Source: Dichetophora obliterata
Taxonomy: Eukaryota > Arthropoda > Insecta > Diptera > Sciomyzidae
DNA: 64,000 bases
Reading direction: 5' to 3'
NCBI GenBank assembly: GCA_963920525.1
Contig: OY986439.1
Coordinates: 3,405,001 to 3,469,000 of the forward strand
Part shown: positions 40,338-53,928 of the stretch, piece by piece
Numbering within the stretch: position 1 is the stretch's first letter
How the letters are laid out: each line of letters starts with the position of its first letter
The notes under the pieces: generated by a model
Seen by the model: only the letters and a program-made list of their open reading frames with translations
The model's database searches: none
What the model was told of the DNA's origin: nothing
Program-made: the position numbers and the translations under genes

Positions 40338-42617
40338 GGTACCGTCATGAACGCAGAGAAAAAATTTTTAATTTTGGCAAGAATATTTCTGAACTCTGTT
40401 AGCGAAAATTCCTCACAATAAGCGGAATAGAAAATTACGTGTGTCGAAAATTGAGGTACAACCACCGCTTGAATAACAACTTCTATGAAGAGAACTCTGT
40501 GAGAATTCAATTTGTAATAATTAATGTGATATCCGACTGAAAGCAGGCAGTTTAATGTGCCCACTGTTAGCATATTTGTTAATTAATAGCTGTTGAGAGG
40601 AGAAAAGAAATTGCTGTTTTCAGCAACGCCACTGTTTCTGGCTTAATGCAATCTTCATTACTTGGCTGCATGTGTGCAATATTTCGGCAGTTAAAAGCTA
40701 CGCACACACTCACATACACACATTTCTGTTAATATTACCAACAGTAACCACGCACGCTTACGTGCCAGCTAAGCTTTCGTTTTCACCCTGCTTTCAGGCA
40801 CAACAGCAGGCTTAAATAAGCTTTTAAAGTTGCTTGAATTTTGCTTGAAGCGCAAGATTTGAACGACGCACATTGGGGTTAATAAGACCATAGTGGAGAT
40901 TAATTTAAAAAATTTATTTTAAGGTACATAGTGATGCTGGTAGCCTATGAAAGAAGATAAAATTCTGCATCGCAAGGTGAAATATTGTGTCGTTGAATCG
41001 TCATGACCTTTGAAAGCCATACATTTTTCGTTTCGAGTGGATTTTTTGTGCATTAGTTTCAAAAAATTTGATGAAAAAATAAGATAAAAATTAGAGCAAC
41101 ACCAAATAATTTTTTTTTGTGAGGAACTGCATATTTTTGCATAAATTGTTATACACAAAGACACCCAAATACCTTTTTGAGAAGTTACAATTTTGCAGAT
41201 CAACCAGAAATATGAACTTGATAATTCCATTTTTTAATTTTGTAAACTCCAACAGACTTTTTTTTTTTTTGTAAACACCGTCAGAATTTGGAACTCGCTG
41301 CCTTTAAGAATAAAATGTTTCCAAAAGCGACTTTAAGTATGAAATATTACTACACTTTTCTTAATAACTACTATTATTTTTTTCATCTTTTAGTATAAGA
41401 ATAATTTTTAACTAAAAATATTTTGATCAATTTGATAATTTTAATTAAATAATTGTATTAATCTAAATAAATTTATTCAGTTGCTTATCTGCTTGTTGAT
41501 AATAATATATTAAGTTATTAATTAATTTTAAAATTAATTTATTAATTTTAATTAAATCCTTAAGTATTTGTTGTAAACAATATGTTTTTATCAGTTGTTT
41601 ATAAATCGTTGTTATTATGTTATTCTGACTGCATTTAAAAGACTCTGTCTTATATGTGAACATTATTTCTTAATAAAATAAATAAAATAGTGTTTTTGAA
41701 TTTTGTTAATAGAACTAGAGTCCGTGCAAAAAAGTGCATCACGTAGAAATATTTGTAGAAGTGGTTAAAAATCTGTTTAAATTAGATCTTATACTAAAAA
41801 TTTTGATTAGGTTGTGTTTATTGACATCTTCTTTCAATTGTGCTAAAAAAAATAGTGCAAATAGTGCTCAGTAGGTTGTTTTATGTAAAAAAAGTAAAAA
41901 AAATACTAATATTTTTAACAAAGTTTTTAAATAAGTTAATGTCAAGAGTATGGTCCAAACAATAATTTGATTTTTTTTTCTAATGCAGAGTTTTTGTAAC
42001 CCTTAAGGTAAGATCTGAGGTTCAAGCCCACAAAAATAACTTTTCTTAAAATTGCTCTAGCTTAGTCGTTTTTCATTTGTGATTTTTTTATGTACGAAAA
42101 AAGTTAGAAAATACGTCTACGTGTATTTTCTAACTTTTTCCGTACTTTTTTATGTTGCGATGTTTTTTTTATCCCCCCTCTCAGAGCGATGAAAATGGGT
42201 ACGTAAAAATGAGAAGGCGAAGTGTCGTTTTTCTTGATGAACAGATGTCGTATCGAATTTATGCAGACGGTATTTTGTTGGTTATCATGTCAGGCGTGTC
42301 CTGAACTGGGATATTTCCAAAATATAAAAAATTAACAAAAAGACGCGATTTTTTTAAAAGAAATTAAAAAATTAGCTGTTTTTTGGGGTTTTTGGCCCCC
42401 TCCCCTCCACCAGTAGTAGAGTAAGCCCAGTAATCTTAGTTCAGGACCTGCCTCACGTGATTACCTACAAAACGCCACCCACCGCATCTTCATCCGACTT
42501 TTGGTTCTCGAGATAAACTACACCCTAGTTTGAAAAAGTGACTTCGAGAAAAACACATTTAAAGTTTTATTATTACACTTCGGCGCGAGTGTATACAATG
42601 TATACTATACATATATA
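40338..42617. other. AT-rich DNA, no gene recognised
   Basis: Single-copy-like sequence at 40340-40900 with CA-rich words. Open frames up to 103 codons (40919-41230, minus) lack any domain. A GC-richer block 42160-42600 (CCCCTCCCCTCC, GGCGTGTCCTGAACTGGG and an inverted AGTTCAGGAC) resembles degraded repeat but was not identified. Confidence 0.35.
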
Positions 42618-44309
42618 CAGAGGGTGGCCAAATTATTATACTCAAACAAAATTTTCTGTATTTTTATTGTTTTTATTGTTGCAACACAGTTTTTTATAAT
42701 TTTTTATTGCTTTAACATAGTTTTATTCTTTGAACACGTTTAAAATATATATAATATATTAATTAAACATTTTAAACTTAAATTACCTTAAATTCAATTA
42801 AAAAATAATTATTTAATATTTGGTAACACCGAATTTTGATGCTATCACGGCTTGGATGCGACGTAGCATGCTTTCAATGCATGATATCGCTACTTGTTGC
42901 AGTTTCGGAGTGTTATGCTATGCTTTGATGATGTTCTCAATCAACTCTGTTTTATTGGTTACACTTTTTCTTTTGATATTTCGGTTTTAAGGACTGCCCA
43001 CACATTTTCGATGGGATTCAAGTCAGGGGAGTTTCCAGGCCAGTCCAAAGTATTAATATTATTATGTTTCAAATATTTGGTGATAGATTTTGCCTTGTGA
43101 TAGGGTGCGGAATCATGCATGAATATGAAATTTCCATTTGGAAACCATTCTACTGTCTGTTGGACCAGCCTTTCTATCAATACTTTCTTGTACTGGTCCT
43201 GACGCATGGTTCCTCTAACGATATAAAGGCTTCCTGTTCTTTTACCGCTTATGACTGACCATTTAATTACCGAAATAGGGTGTTTTACGCGTTCTAAAAT
43301 GCAGTCCTCCTTAAATTTTTTGTCAGGTCTTCGTCTAACAAACTCAGTTTTGTCCTAAAGGATCTGTATAGACGACTAGTCAGAGAAGCAATCCTGTAAA
43401 AAAAATTTAATATTAGCAATAATAAAAATTCCACATAATTTATTGTATTTTAACTATACCAACCTCTTTCCAGTCTTCCAATGCCCAATGTTGGTGTTCT
43501 TTAGCCCAATCTAGACGTTTAGCTTTCATTACAGCTGTAAGACTCGGCTTCTTCTGTGGCCGACAACATTTCAGTCTCATCTCTACAAATCTTCTTCTGA
43601 GAGTCCTTTCTGATATTGGAACCCCAGTGTCATTTAAAACTTTATCAATGACATGCCGAGGCTTTCGACGGTTCTCTAAAGTAATACGACGAATTTTTCT
43701 GTCCGTTCGAGATGTAGTGATCCGCTTTTTTCCACATCTACCCATTCGATTCGTCTCAATCGGTTTTCCAGTGTCCAATTTTTTCTTAATACTACGAACG
43801 CTGGACTGCGAAACTTTTAATAAATCAGCTATTTGGTGCTGGGTATATTCACATGGTTCCAACATTGTGGAAATTTTGGCTTTTTTCTTTAGTGTTAGGT
43901 CAGCACACTAACCCATCTCTACAAAGAAAATTAAAATAAATAAAAACACTAGAAAACGTAATAAAAAAAAAAAATAAATATGGGTATATAATAAAACAAT
44001 CCTACAATTAAAAACATTAACTCTTACCTAGTATTATAGATAAAATCGTTAATTTTTACCAAAAATCACACTCACAAGAAGAATCTTGCAAATTTTAACA
44101 GACACTAATACTGATATCTGTCACATTTAAAACAATAAAAAAAAGCAAAAACTTAAGTGATGCCAGAATAAGTAGAGTGTTGTCAGATGTGTATCTTATA
44201 ATTAGAAAAAGAAAATATTATACCTTCTACTCTGTAAAATATGTTATGGCTAGATCCTTGTAAATTATTTAAAAAAACTATTTGAGTATAATAATTTGGC
44301 CACCCTCTG
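42618..44309 (-). mobile_element. Tc1-like transposon (1.69 kb) with TA target duplication
   Basis: CAGAGGGTGGCCAAATTATT at the left and the same sequence reverse-complemented at the right form near-perfect inverted repeats of about 28 bp. TA flanks them (42616-42617 and 44310-44311). The minus-strand transposase remnant fills 42959-43916. All boundaries are clear, so this is a complete but inactive copy. Confidence 0.93.
42959..43916 (-). pseudogene. Tc1-like DD34E transposase with premature stops
   Basis: The ATG at 43916 reads MG then TAG, then CADLTLKKKAKISTMLEPCE. The DNA-binding helix-turn-helix follows (HQIADLLKVSQSSVRSIKKK) with a GRCGKKR hook. The catalytic FSDE box near 43370 has its Glu codon changed to TAG, with another TAG soon after. 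Translation continues with VRRRPDKKFKEDCIL and GSLYIVRGTMRQDQY. The last blocks are FMHDSAPYHKAKSI and SPDLNPIENVW, with D and E separated by 34 residues. A 65-bp AT-rich segment after WKEV (43390-43455, GTATAG...TTTACAG) looks like an intron or small insertion, though its ends do not keep frame cleanly. At least three nonsense codons. Confidence 0.88.
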
Positions 44310-44311
44310 TA

Positions 44312-47300
44312 CATACATATATAGCTTTGTAACTCAAAAAATAATTAGAATTTTAAAAAATCTTTTTAAGACATTATTTTTGAAGCATTTTAGAAGACAT
44401 TTGTGAAAAAAGAACTTTAAAAATTTTTTTTAACTGCAGGTCATACCTTAAAAAATACAGAATTATAGTTTTTAGTCATGTGTATTATAAAACAATCAAA
44501 ATATTACAATGTGTTTTTTACAATTTCTTTCTTATTTAAGACCAAAAATAAAAGTAATCCTCCAAATTTTGTGGTTACGGACGGCACTCAAAAAATAAAA
44601 AAAATCTTCCGGCGTTTCGCAAAAGAGGATAAAAAATGAAATTTCAGAAAATAGTGTTGCGCACCGCCATAATTTTTATAAATACTTTAAAAAATATTCT
44701 GCTTGATGTAAAATACTCGAAAATGTTGTTTGCATAATTCTTTTTATATTATCTACGTAAAAATATTATGATCTGTCGCCTTTTTTATTAAGAGAAACCT
44801 ACTGATTTGCACTTGTCTCAGCTGTTAAAATCTTTGTGGCAGGGCTAAGTTAAGACATCAACCAACACATCCTTATCCAAAGTATTTTGTTAACATGCTG
44901 ATTTTTGCACACATCTGGTGATGCATTTTTTTGCCAGTGATATAATTGAAGACATGAGTGGATGAAGGTGATATGTCGCATTTTCGGATTTTCGCTGTTC
45001 TATGCATGGATGAAGATGTAACACAAACAATTTTAAACTTGCTTAAACTACTTTGATTTTCGTAAACAATGGACATTCTAGTTACATTCAGTAAAAAAAA
45101 ATAAGTCAATGCTGCGCACTTTCGCTGTATTGAAATTTTTTTGAAATAACTTACTCCTTGCCTTGTTACATAATGGGCGTAGAAGTCGTTTAGGAGCTAG
45201 ACCAGTTACAGTTTTGAAGGCGCAGTGCACTTTTTTCGATTTTAGAATAACATTTGCATTATCTCAGAAACTATAAGAGCTAGGGTCATGAAACTTTGTA
45301 TAAATGAGTTTTAGTAACAACACAAAATATCAGATTTCTAGGTCAACTGCAGCCCCTACCCTCCATACAAACTATATTATTTTTTTTTTAATTAAAAAAC
45401 CGCATAAAATTGCTTTTTTGTTTTTAAAGAGTAAATATATTTTATTCAACTACATTTAAACATCATGCTAAAACTATAACAATCGGTCGACTTGTAGACA
45501 TATCTCAAATAAAATTAGAATACACTATTAACGAAGTTTAAAAAAAAATTTTAAAATAAAAGAATTTTCTAAAATTTTTTTTTTAAAAAAAGTTTAAAAA
45601 TGCATTTCAAAAGCTCATTAAATGAGGTATAAATTAGACTCCTTGATTTATTTTATTGCAACTTCTTGAACTGGGTAATGGAGTTAAAGGAAGTGCATAC
45701 CTGCCGGTTAGTCAAATTTCTAAAGACCTCTAGTTCGATAACCAGAATTTATACTGTAAAAATATTTTGTATCTGCTTCGAAGACGTACAAAGGTATAAT
45801 AACATAATCAAATATTACTGAAATTGGAAGCATCAACATTTTTTACTTGTCCTCTTCACGTGGAATGCCCCATATATTAAATGATGCAAATGAACTCGTT
45901 AATTTTTACAATAAAATTAGATTTTAACATTTATTTTCTCATTTTGGTAATAGTAAAACATAGCTGGTATGTCTAGCAGTTTGAAGGGTGCATGTTAAAT
46001 CAACAATTTTATTTATGTTTATTAACTATTGTGATTTCAATCCTTTGCTTTTGTATATAGTGTCATATAATACTTGTTTTGTCCAATTTGTAGTAATAAC
46101 GAAAGTGATGTAGATTTGACTCTGTTACTCAATAATCACATTTTTAAGGTTCTGAAAAATTTTGTCTCGCATTGTAGGAGCGTAATCAAAAGTATACTTT
46201 TTACTCGTCGAATGCTTTACGTCAATTTGTATAGAAGGTAGGTGGAGTTTTCAGTTGATTGTATCAAACTTCTTATTCAGAATTCAAACTTATTAAAAAT
46301 CAAAACTTATGTGCAGAATTTCAAGTCCATTTATTAACTTCTGTGGAATGTAAACATATTTTACAGTATTGATAAAGTCACAATTTCCTAGGTAAATTGA
46401 TACCCATTTTGAGCGTTAAATACCCCACTGTGCGACGTGTTCCAGCGTACGTATTTACAAGTGGTGGAGTTCAGCTGAAACGCGTCGCTGCAGCTGCTGC
46501 AGAAAACAAGATCTCGCTCAACATAACGGCACTTTAGTACACATACAAACCCATACACAATAGCTAAAATATACATATGTATACACACACACATATGTAT
46601 GTAAATAAATACTATTGCACATGTGAAGCTTGTATAAATGCGTGTGCATGAAAGCAACTGTGTGCATGTGTTAGAGTCTGATGTACTTCCGGTTTTGTTT
46701 GATATGTTTTTTTTCGCAAATAAGAGCATACAACAGCGCACGTTGTGTTTGTTACTATTTTTATTTTTGTTGCCGTTGCCGTTGCCGCTGATGTTGATGT
46801 AGTTATTGTTGTTGTTATTGTCATGTACTCTACTTCTAGGTGTTTATGTTGCGGTAAAAACATGCATCGCATGTACGCCGATCGTTTGCTGGCTTGCGCA
46901 ACCTAGCAGCTCCATTTTGTGTGGACTTTAAATCGTTTGCATGATGGTAAGATATGTGCAGGGAAGATGAAGTTCTAAAAATAACTTTGTTTAAAAATTA
47001 TGCTGTATAAAGTAGTTTTTTATAAAAATTTTTCTAAATGCTAACTTTTTTGTGACTTGAAGAAGTGCATCAGTTAAAAAAAAATATATATCAGAACAGT
47101 TTTATCGCTCAACCTAAACCTCATGCCATTCTCTACTTTAAGTCAGTTAATTCAGTTAATAAACGTTACATTCATATCCCCTAAACACAAAAACACATCG
47201 AAAAAAGTTGAATATGGCTCAAAGCAGGAGGATGGCACATTATCAATTAAAAATGTTACAAAATTATCGAAATCGTTAATTGCGTTAAGAAGATATAAAT

Positions 47301-48385
47301 AATCAAATGTTCATTTGAAGAACCATAAATGAATTTCATGCGTATCGTTTCTGAATCATATTAAAAACTATTTCGACAAAAATCATTAAATATTTTTGCC
47401 ACATTTTAAGTCATCAAAAAATCAGAAGATTTTTTTCAAACTCTGCTTAAGATATCTGAATTTTTAAGTGCTGTCAACCTAATAATGTTAAATGTCAAAC
47501 TCTAAGTATTTTTTAGTATTTATTCAATAAATAATAAATAGGCGCAAAAATATTTCAAGTTTCCATGATTTCACAAAGAATTAAGTCTGCTTTCTTTAAA
47601 TTTTACTTTATTTAATTTATGGCTTAAAAACCTAGGTGATAACAAACAGCGATAACTACTACATAAATAGAATCAAAATAGACAGAAGTGAAAGCAAAAC
47701 AAAAAAACACAAAATCTGCTAATAATTGAAATCTCACTTTCAAAATGCCTACCTTTTGCTTGTCGGATTTCGTAATTTGTTCTACTTGAACTGCTCCACC
47801 GTTGTCCTAATTGTCAACAACAACATCTTCTTCGGCGTCTTCGTCGCCGTCGTCTTCTTTTTCTTTAGTCATCTAGGTGCCTGCTAGCTGTCAAGAGCGT
47901 TGCAGAAAAAAATAATAATAACAATTTTACGCTTTGCTTACTTTTCGTGCCAAGCACAACTTTTTAATTGAGTTTTATTATCGGCATTGCAGACAGAACA
48001 GGTGTGGAAACTGGCGGGTAAGCGAAGGGCACACTTCATAAAATTGACAGCTTCTTCGTTTTGTTCCAAACGATTTGTTGTTTGTATTTCCGGCGGATAT
48101 CAAATTTGTTGTCTTTCATCCGCTGCCACGGACTACTTACATTTTTTCCGTTTCATTGACTATGAGGCGCAGAGCTTTTCAACTTAATATTGTTGCTTTT
48201 CGACACCTCTCCTTTTAAATGTTAATTTTTTACGTTCTTTTATTTAGACTTTTTCGTTTTTTAAGGCAATCTTAAAAAAATATTTTTAGCATTAGTGGTT
48301 ACATTTCGATTTGGAGAGGCTAAAAATTAAGAAGAGAGATAGAAGATATGTAAAAAAGGTTTATAATTTATTTCTCTTTAAACAT
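44312..48385. other. Intergenic or intronic DNA, no gene recognised
   Basis: AT-rich to about 46400. GC-richer, single-copy-looking blocks follow at 46380-46930 and 47740-48190. The first holds CA/TG microsatellite (46570-46600) and GTTGCC triplet runs (46765-46790); the second holds GTCGTCTTC runs (47830-47870). Open frames of 66-117 codons coincide with these microsatellites and show no domain. Conserved noncoding DNA of a nearby gene is possible but cannot be shown. Confidence 0.35.
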
Positions 48386-50272
48386 AGCATTAATCATAAC
48401 CATAACCATAATCACAACCATTGCCACAACCATAACCATAACCATAACTATAACCATAACCATAACCATAACCATACCCTTAACCATAATCATAACCATA
48501 ACCATAACCATAACCATAACCATAACAGTAACCATAACCATAACCACAACCATAACCATAACCATAACCATTACCATAACCATAACCATAACCATAACCA
48601 TAACCATAACCATAACCATAACCATAACCATAACCATAACCATAACCATAACCATAACCATAACCATAACCATAACCATAACCATAACCATAACGATAAC
48701 CATAACCATAACCATAACCATAACCATAACCATAACCAAAACCAAAACCATAACCATAACCATAACCATAACCATAACCATAACCATAACCATAACCATA
48801 ACCATAACCATAACCATAACCATAACCATAACCATAACCATAACCATAACCATAACCATAACCATAACCATAACCATAACCATAACCATAACCATAACCA
48901 TAACCATAACCATAACCATAACCATAACCATAACCATAACCATAACCATAACCATAACCATAACCATAACCATAACCATAACCATAACCATAACCATAAC
49001 CATAACCATAACCATAACCATAACCATAACCATAACCATAACCATAACCATAACCATAACCATAACCATAACCATAACCATAACCATAACCATAACCATA
49101 ACCATAACCATAACCATAACCATAACCATAACCATAACCATAACCATAACCATAACCATAACCATAACCATAACCATAACCATAACCATAACCATAACCA
49201 TAACCATAACCATAACCATAACCATAACCATAACCATAACCATAACCATAACCATAACCATAACCATAACCATAACCATAACCATAACCATAACCATAAC
49301 CATAACCATAACCATAACCATAACCATAACCATAACCATAACCATAACCATAACCATAACCATAACCATAACCATAACCATAACCATAACCATAACCATA
49401 ACCATAACCATAACCATAACCATAACCATAACCATAACCATAACCATAACCATAACCATAACCATAACCATAACCATAACCATAACCATAACCATAACCA
49501 TAACCATAACCATAACCATAACCATAACCATAACCATAACCATAACCATAACCATAACCATAACCATAACCATAACCATAACCATAACCATAACCATAAC
49601 CATAACCATAACCATAACCATAACCATAACCATAACCATAACCATAACCATAACCATAACCATAACCATAACCATAACCATAACCATAACCATAACCATA
49701 ACCATAACCATAACCATAACCATAACCATAACCATAACCATAACCATAACCATAACCATAACCATAACCATAACCATAACCATAACCATAACCATAACCA
49801 TAACCATAACCATAACCATAACCATAACCATAACCATAACCATAACCATAACCATAACCATAACCATAACCATAACCATAACCATAACCATAACCATAAC
49901 CATAACCATAACCATAACCATAACCATAACCATAACCATAACCATAACCATAACCATAACCATAACCATAACCATAACCATAACCATAACCATAACCATA
50001 ACCATAACCATAACCATAACCATAACCATAACCATAACCATAACCATAACCATAACCATAACCATAACCATAACCATAACCATAACCATAACCATAACCA
50101 TAACCATCCATAACCATAACCATAACCATAACCATAACCATAACCATAACCATAACCATAACCATAACCATAACCATAACCATAACCATAACCATAACCA
50201 TAACCATAACCATAACCATAACCATAACCATAACCATAACGATAACCATAACCATAACCATAACTATAACTA
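48386..50272. repeat. CCATAA hexanucleotide satellite, about 313 units
   Basis: A 1.9-kb tandem array of CCATAA (GGTTAT on the other strand). The left 360 bp carries scattered variants (CCACAA, CCAAAA, CGATAA, CAGTAA). From about 48750 to 50100 it is error-free. At 50107 two bases are missing (CCATCCATAA), and the right edge has one more variant (CGATAA). All six frames are largely open because the unit has no stop in most frames, giving spurious frames of 570-602 codons (His-Asn, Met-Val, Tyr-Gly, Leu-Trp). These are artefacts of the array, not genes. The assembled length may not equal the true length. Confidence 0.97.
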
Positions 50273-53200
50273 AGCACAAACATATCATTATTCTAATTTA
50301 TTAAAAAAAGAAGAAATCCCTCAACGAAAATTGCAGTTCATCCACCCCAATGATTGCAACAACAATTTGTGAAATTTAGCATTTTAAAATTAATAAGCAA
50401 CACTTAACCATGTCCAAGGATGTCATAAATATAACTATGTAATAGCAAAACTAAAATTAAATCGCCGCTGGCCACAACAACAACAAAAACGGTCTGCATT
50501 GTTGTGGCGTTAATATGCAGCTAATTGCCAGTGTTGCCATATTCAAGAAAATCAGAAAGAAACCATAGTTAAGAGAAAAACATTTGCCAACCCGCTAGCG
50601 ATTTGTGAACGCAAGTGCACACCCCCACACATACACACACGCACACCCACACGTATTTACTCTGTCCATATGAAAAAACGAAACATTAACATTATGCAAA
50701 TACTTTGAATGTTTGCGATAAAATCCAGTGCAAAAATTAATTAGTCAATTACATGAATTTGTATGCAACGCGCACGTTGTTCGCCTGCTTGCCAGCCTTT
50801 CAGTCTTCCTGTCCGAGCCCCTGCAGTCACGATTTAGTTATTTTAGTACATTTTTCAAGAACTTAAAGTCTAGCGTTGTACATTTGGTAAAATCGTAGGC
50901 TAAGTATTATTAAGTTAATTCAATAATTGTTAAAAATCTTTAAGTTTTTTCGAAAATTGCAATGACTACAAAGAGAAAAAAAATTTTAATTTCTTATTCC
51001 AACAGAACTTGAATTGATGACGCATGAAATAAGACTCAACATATATGTACTAGCTCTCAAGCCACTATATTTTCAACACACACAAGCATTAATTTCCATC
51101 AGCGCAGTTGTTCTTCTACTGTATATATTTTAGAAACTATCTACAACTTCTGAAATAATCTAAAAACTTTACTGCATTCCACTCCCGCTAGAGTCACATC
51201 ACAGCACGAATGAAGGAATTCGGGCTACATTTTTGGGCCTGCTGCATTGGCCCAACGCAAAGTCATGTTTTTGGTAGCGAATAATTCCTAATGAATACCC
51301 CAAAAACACGAGCAATAATAATTCGATTTTGTTGCACTTTGCCTCAATCCCATAGCTAAAGTTTCAGCTGTGTATGGTAGTGAGGGGGAGAAGCCAAAAG
51401 TTGTGAGGGGGTGCGATGGACATGGCAAGTGTTGTCATGGCTATGTTTTAATGTTCCGGCGAACTGCCAGAGTGTAGGGAAACCGGAGTATTTTCAGTCA
51501 TTTCAGAGCATAAAACATGAGCTACAGTGGCGCAAACTGAGTATATTTTGCTTCTTTAAATTCGAAAATACGTGATTCATTTTACTATTGCTTACAAAAG
51601 AATTCATTTCATAAAACCTTTTTTGTAGGCAAATGTTGCATTCAAAATTATTTGCTCCACTGTCTTTCATTGAGAGCACATAAATTTTAATCGTAGAATT
51701 TTGAGCTCTTGTATTTTCCTCCACACGTCTACAAATTTAATGTCTGTCACATGGATGAGGCTTTAGGCCCGTTCCATCGGTAAATGCTTTCCGTGTTGCA
51801 CCGGAAGAAAAGGGAAAACAGGAAGCCAGCTGAAACAAGTTTTGGAAAAGTTTTGCAGGTGAATGTTGCGGATCGTTTGCCGCACTGAAGGTAAATGGTT
51901 GGCGTTCGAATTGAAAAAATTGTGCCTAATGCAAGGCTGGGAGTTTTTACAGAACAGTAATTGATAAAATAAATTGACAGCAGCGAAGTGGGTGTGGCGG
52001 GAGTTGATATTATGCAGCGTCAAATGTAAGCGTGTGTGTGTGTTTCTTCGTTGGTGTGGCATGCAGTACAGGAAAAGTGAACAAATTGAACAAGTCAACT
52101 GAACAGCACCGCAGAATTTGTACAGAAGGTGTACTCCGTGGTAGACGACAAGGAAAGAAAGGTGCCTACAAACAGGAGAGAAATGGATAAATATGAGGTG
52201 GTTTGGACAATGCAGGAAAAGTTGCTTAGGATATAACACTGCTGGACAATTTTCAAAATTACAGACTTCGATCAACATATCCAGGTAGAGAAGACATAAA
52301 ATGTATATGTGTATAGGCATTGTTAAAGAGTACGTCTAAGTGATTTTTTACATTGGTTTCTTTAAATTTTAACTCAAAGTGTTAGAAAACTACTTAGTTT
52401 ATGCCCTGACATAGTTGTTGTGTTTACAGAAGTGAAGTAAGATTTTATAATAATATTTTTGTAGCATATTTTTTTACTCTATAGTGCACTTTTGGATGGG
52501 TCTATTTTGAACCTTTAAAACATTAGTTTACAACCGTACCATTTAACGCAGACGTAGATGGTTTAAATAATCTAGAAAAAATTTTAATATGGTCATTTCA
52601 ACATCTTAACCAGTGATGCGCAAAATTAGCTCTCGAGCTAAGAGCTTTTTCAGCCATTATACGTATATTAATTCTGGCGTCGCTAAAAAGCTTTCAGTCT
52701 GCAGGCAGACTCGCGGCAGGCAAGGTAACGTCACTTTGGTAGATTTAAATATAATTACGTCATTTTCGTATACTCAAAAGATTACAAGTGGTATTCAATG
52801 ATCGCCGTATTGGTGATGTTAACAGCTTATCTTCGGTAAGTTTACAGCAGCATAATTTGCAATAACAAAAAACGTGGTTTATTATTTTTTTTTGACAAGC
52901 AGTGTTTGAATTTAATTTAACAATTTGAAAAATTAAAAATGCACTTACCATTAATGGATCTAAAATAGAGCATAAAATAATTTTGTGAAGACAATTTCTT
53001 TTTAATGCAATTACGTTTTATACTCTGTTTTTATTCAGGGTGTGTTCGTGGAAGCGCTTAGCTTAAACTTATAGCTTACGCTTTCAGTACATATACATCG
53101 TTCATTGAATACCATTAATATGAGGAAGCGCTACGTAGTTCTGTTACAAGTATTTGCTTACATTTTATAATTTACAAACGCAGCGCTTTTTCATATAAGC

Positions 53201-53928
53201 AATCGTAGTTGGCAAATTTAAAACAGTTTCATTTTATGTTAATTTTGCTTTATAGACAAACTTTGTCTTCAAAATACTTTCTCAAAACTGATGAAAAAAT
53301 TATATATAATAAAAAATAATAATACATAATAAACAAGTAATCTATTCTAATATGATTTCATAAAAAATTTACATGAAAATCAGCGCTTTCTTTAAAACAA
53401 TTGTAAACATTTAGAATTTTTTTGATGCAGATTGGAAGAGCTTTTTCGGCCAATAATTTCTGACAGTTTTTTTTTACAACTATTAGACAAGCCAATATTT
53501 TTACAAAAAATTTCTTTTTAGAGTTTTTCAAACCATTCCAGCTCACGAATGGATGTCACGGATGAATGTCAATATTGTCGAAATATTTGGGGATTTATCA
53601 CGAAATAAACTAGGGATTTTTTTGATGAACCGATCTGAACAGCATTCATTTTTCTATGGAACATGAGGCACTTTAATATACATTTGTCTAAAGAAGAGAC
53701 ATAATTTAAAAATGTTTAAGTGCAAAATAATTTACATGCATAATTTTTGTTTTCTCTTCTACCAGAATCCGTTGATCGGAGTCTATAATTATTATGGTCG
53801 TTTGATCGTGCAATATGTCCTCAAAAGCGGAAATACTACTTGATCGATAGTTTGAAAAAGTTATCAATGGGTAGGTTTAATAAATAGAGAATAAAACAAT
53901 AAAAAAAATGCAGAAGAGACATTCCATT
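50273..53928. other. Single-copy-like DNA, no supported gene
   Basis: 50460-51450 and 51700-52320 are GC-richer than the surroundings, with CA-rich runs (50615-50660) and stretches such as GCTGCATTGGCCC. They look like intron or regulatory DNA of a fly gene. The 185-codon open frame on the minus strand (51763-52320) has no Met-proximal signal, domain or biased composition, so I do not call it. The remainder is AT-rich. Confidence 0.35.

Noticed and set aside
48311..50288. Four overlapping open frames of 570-602 codons (His-Asn, Met-Val, Tyr-Gly, Leu-Trp repeats)
   Set aside because: They are the trivial translation of the CCATAA satellite in different frames; no unique coding sequence, start context or splice signal supports a protein.
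51763..52320. 185-codon open frame on the minus strand
   Set aside because: No domain, repeat or signal peptide is visible, and composition follows local base content; possible chance frame in single-copy DNA.
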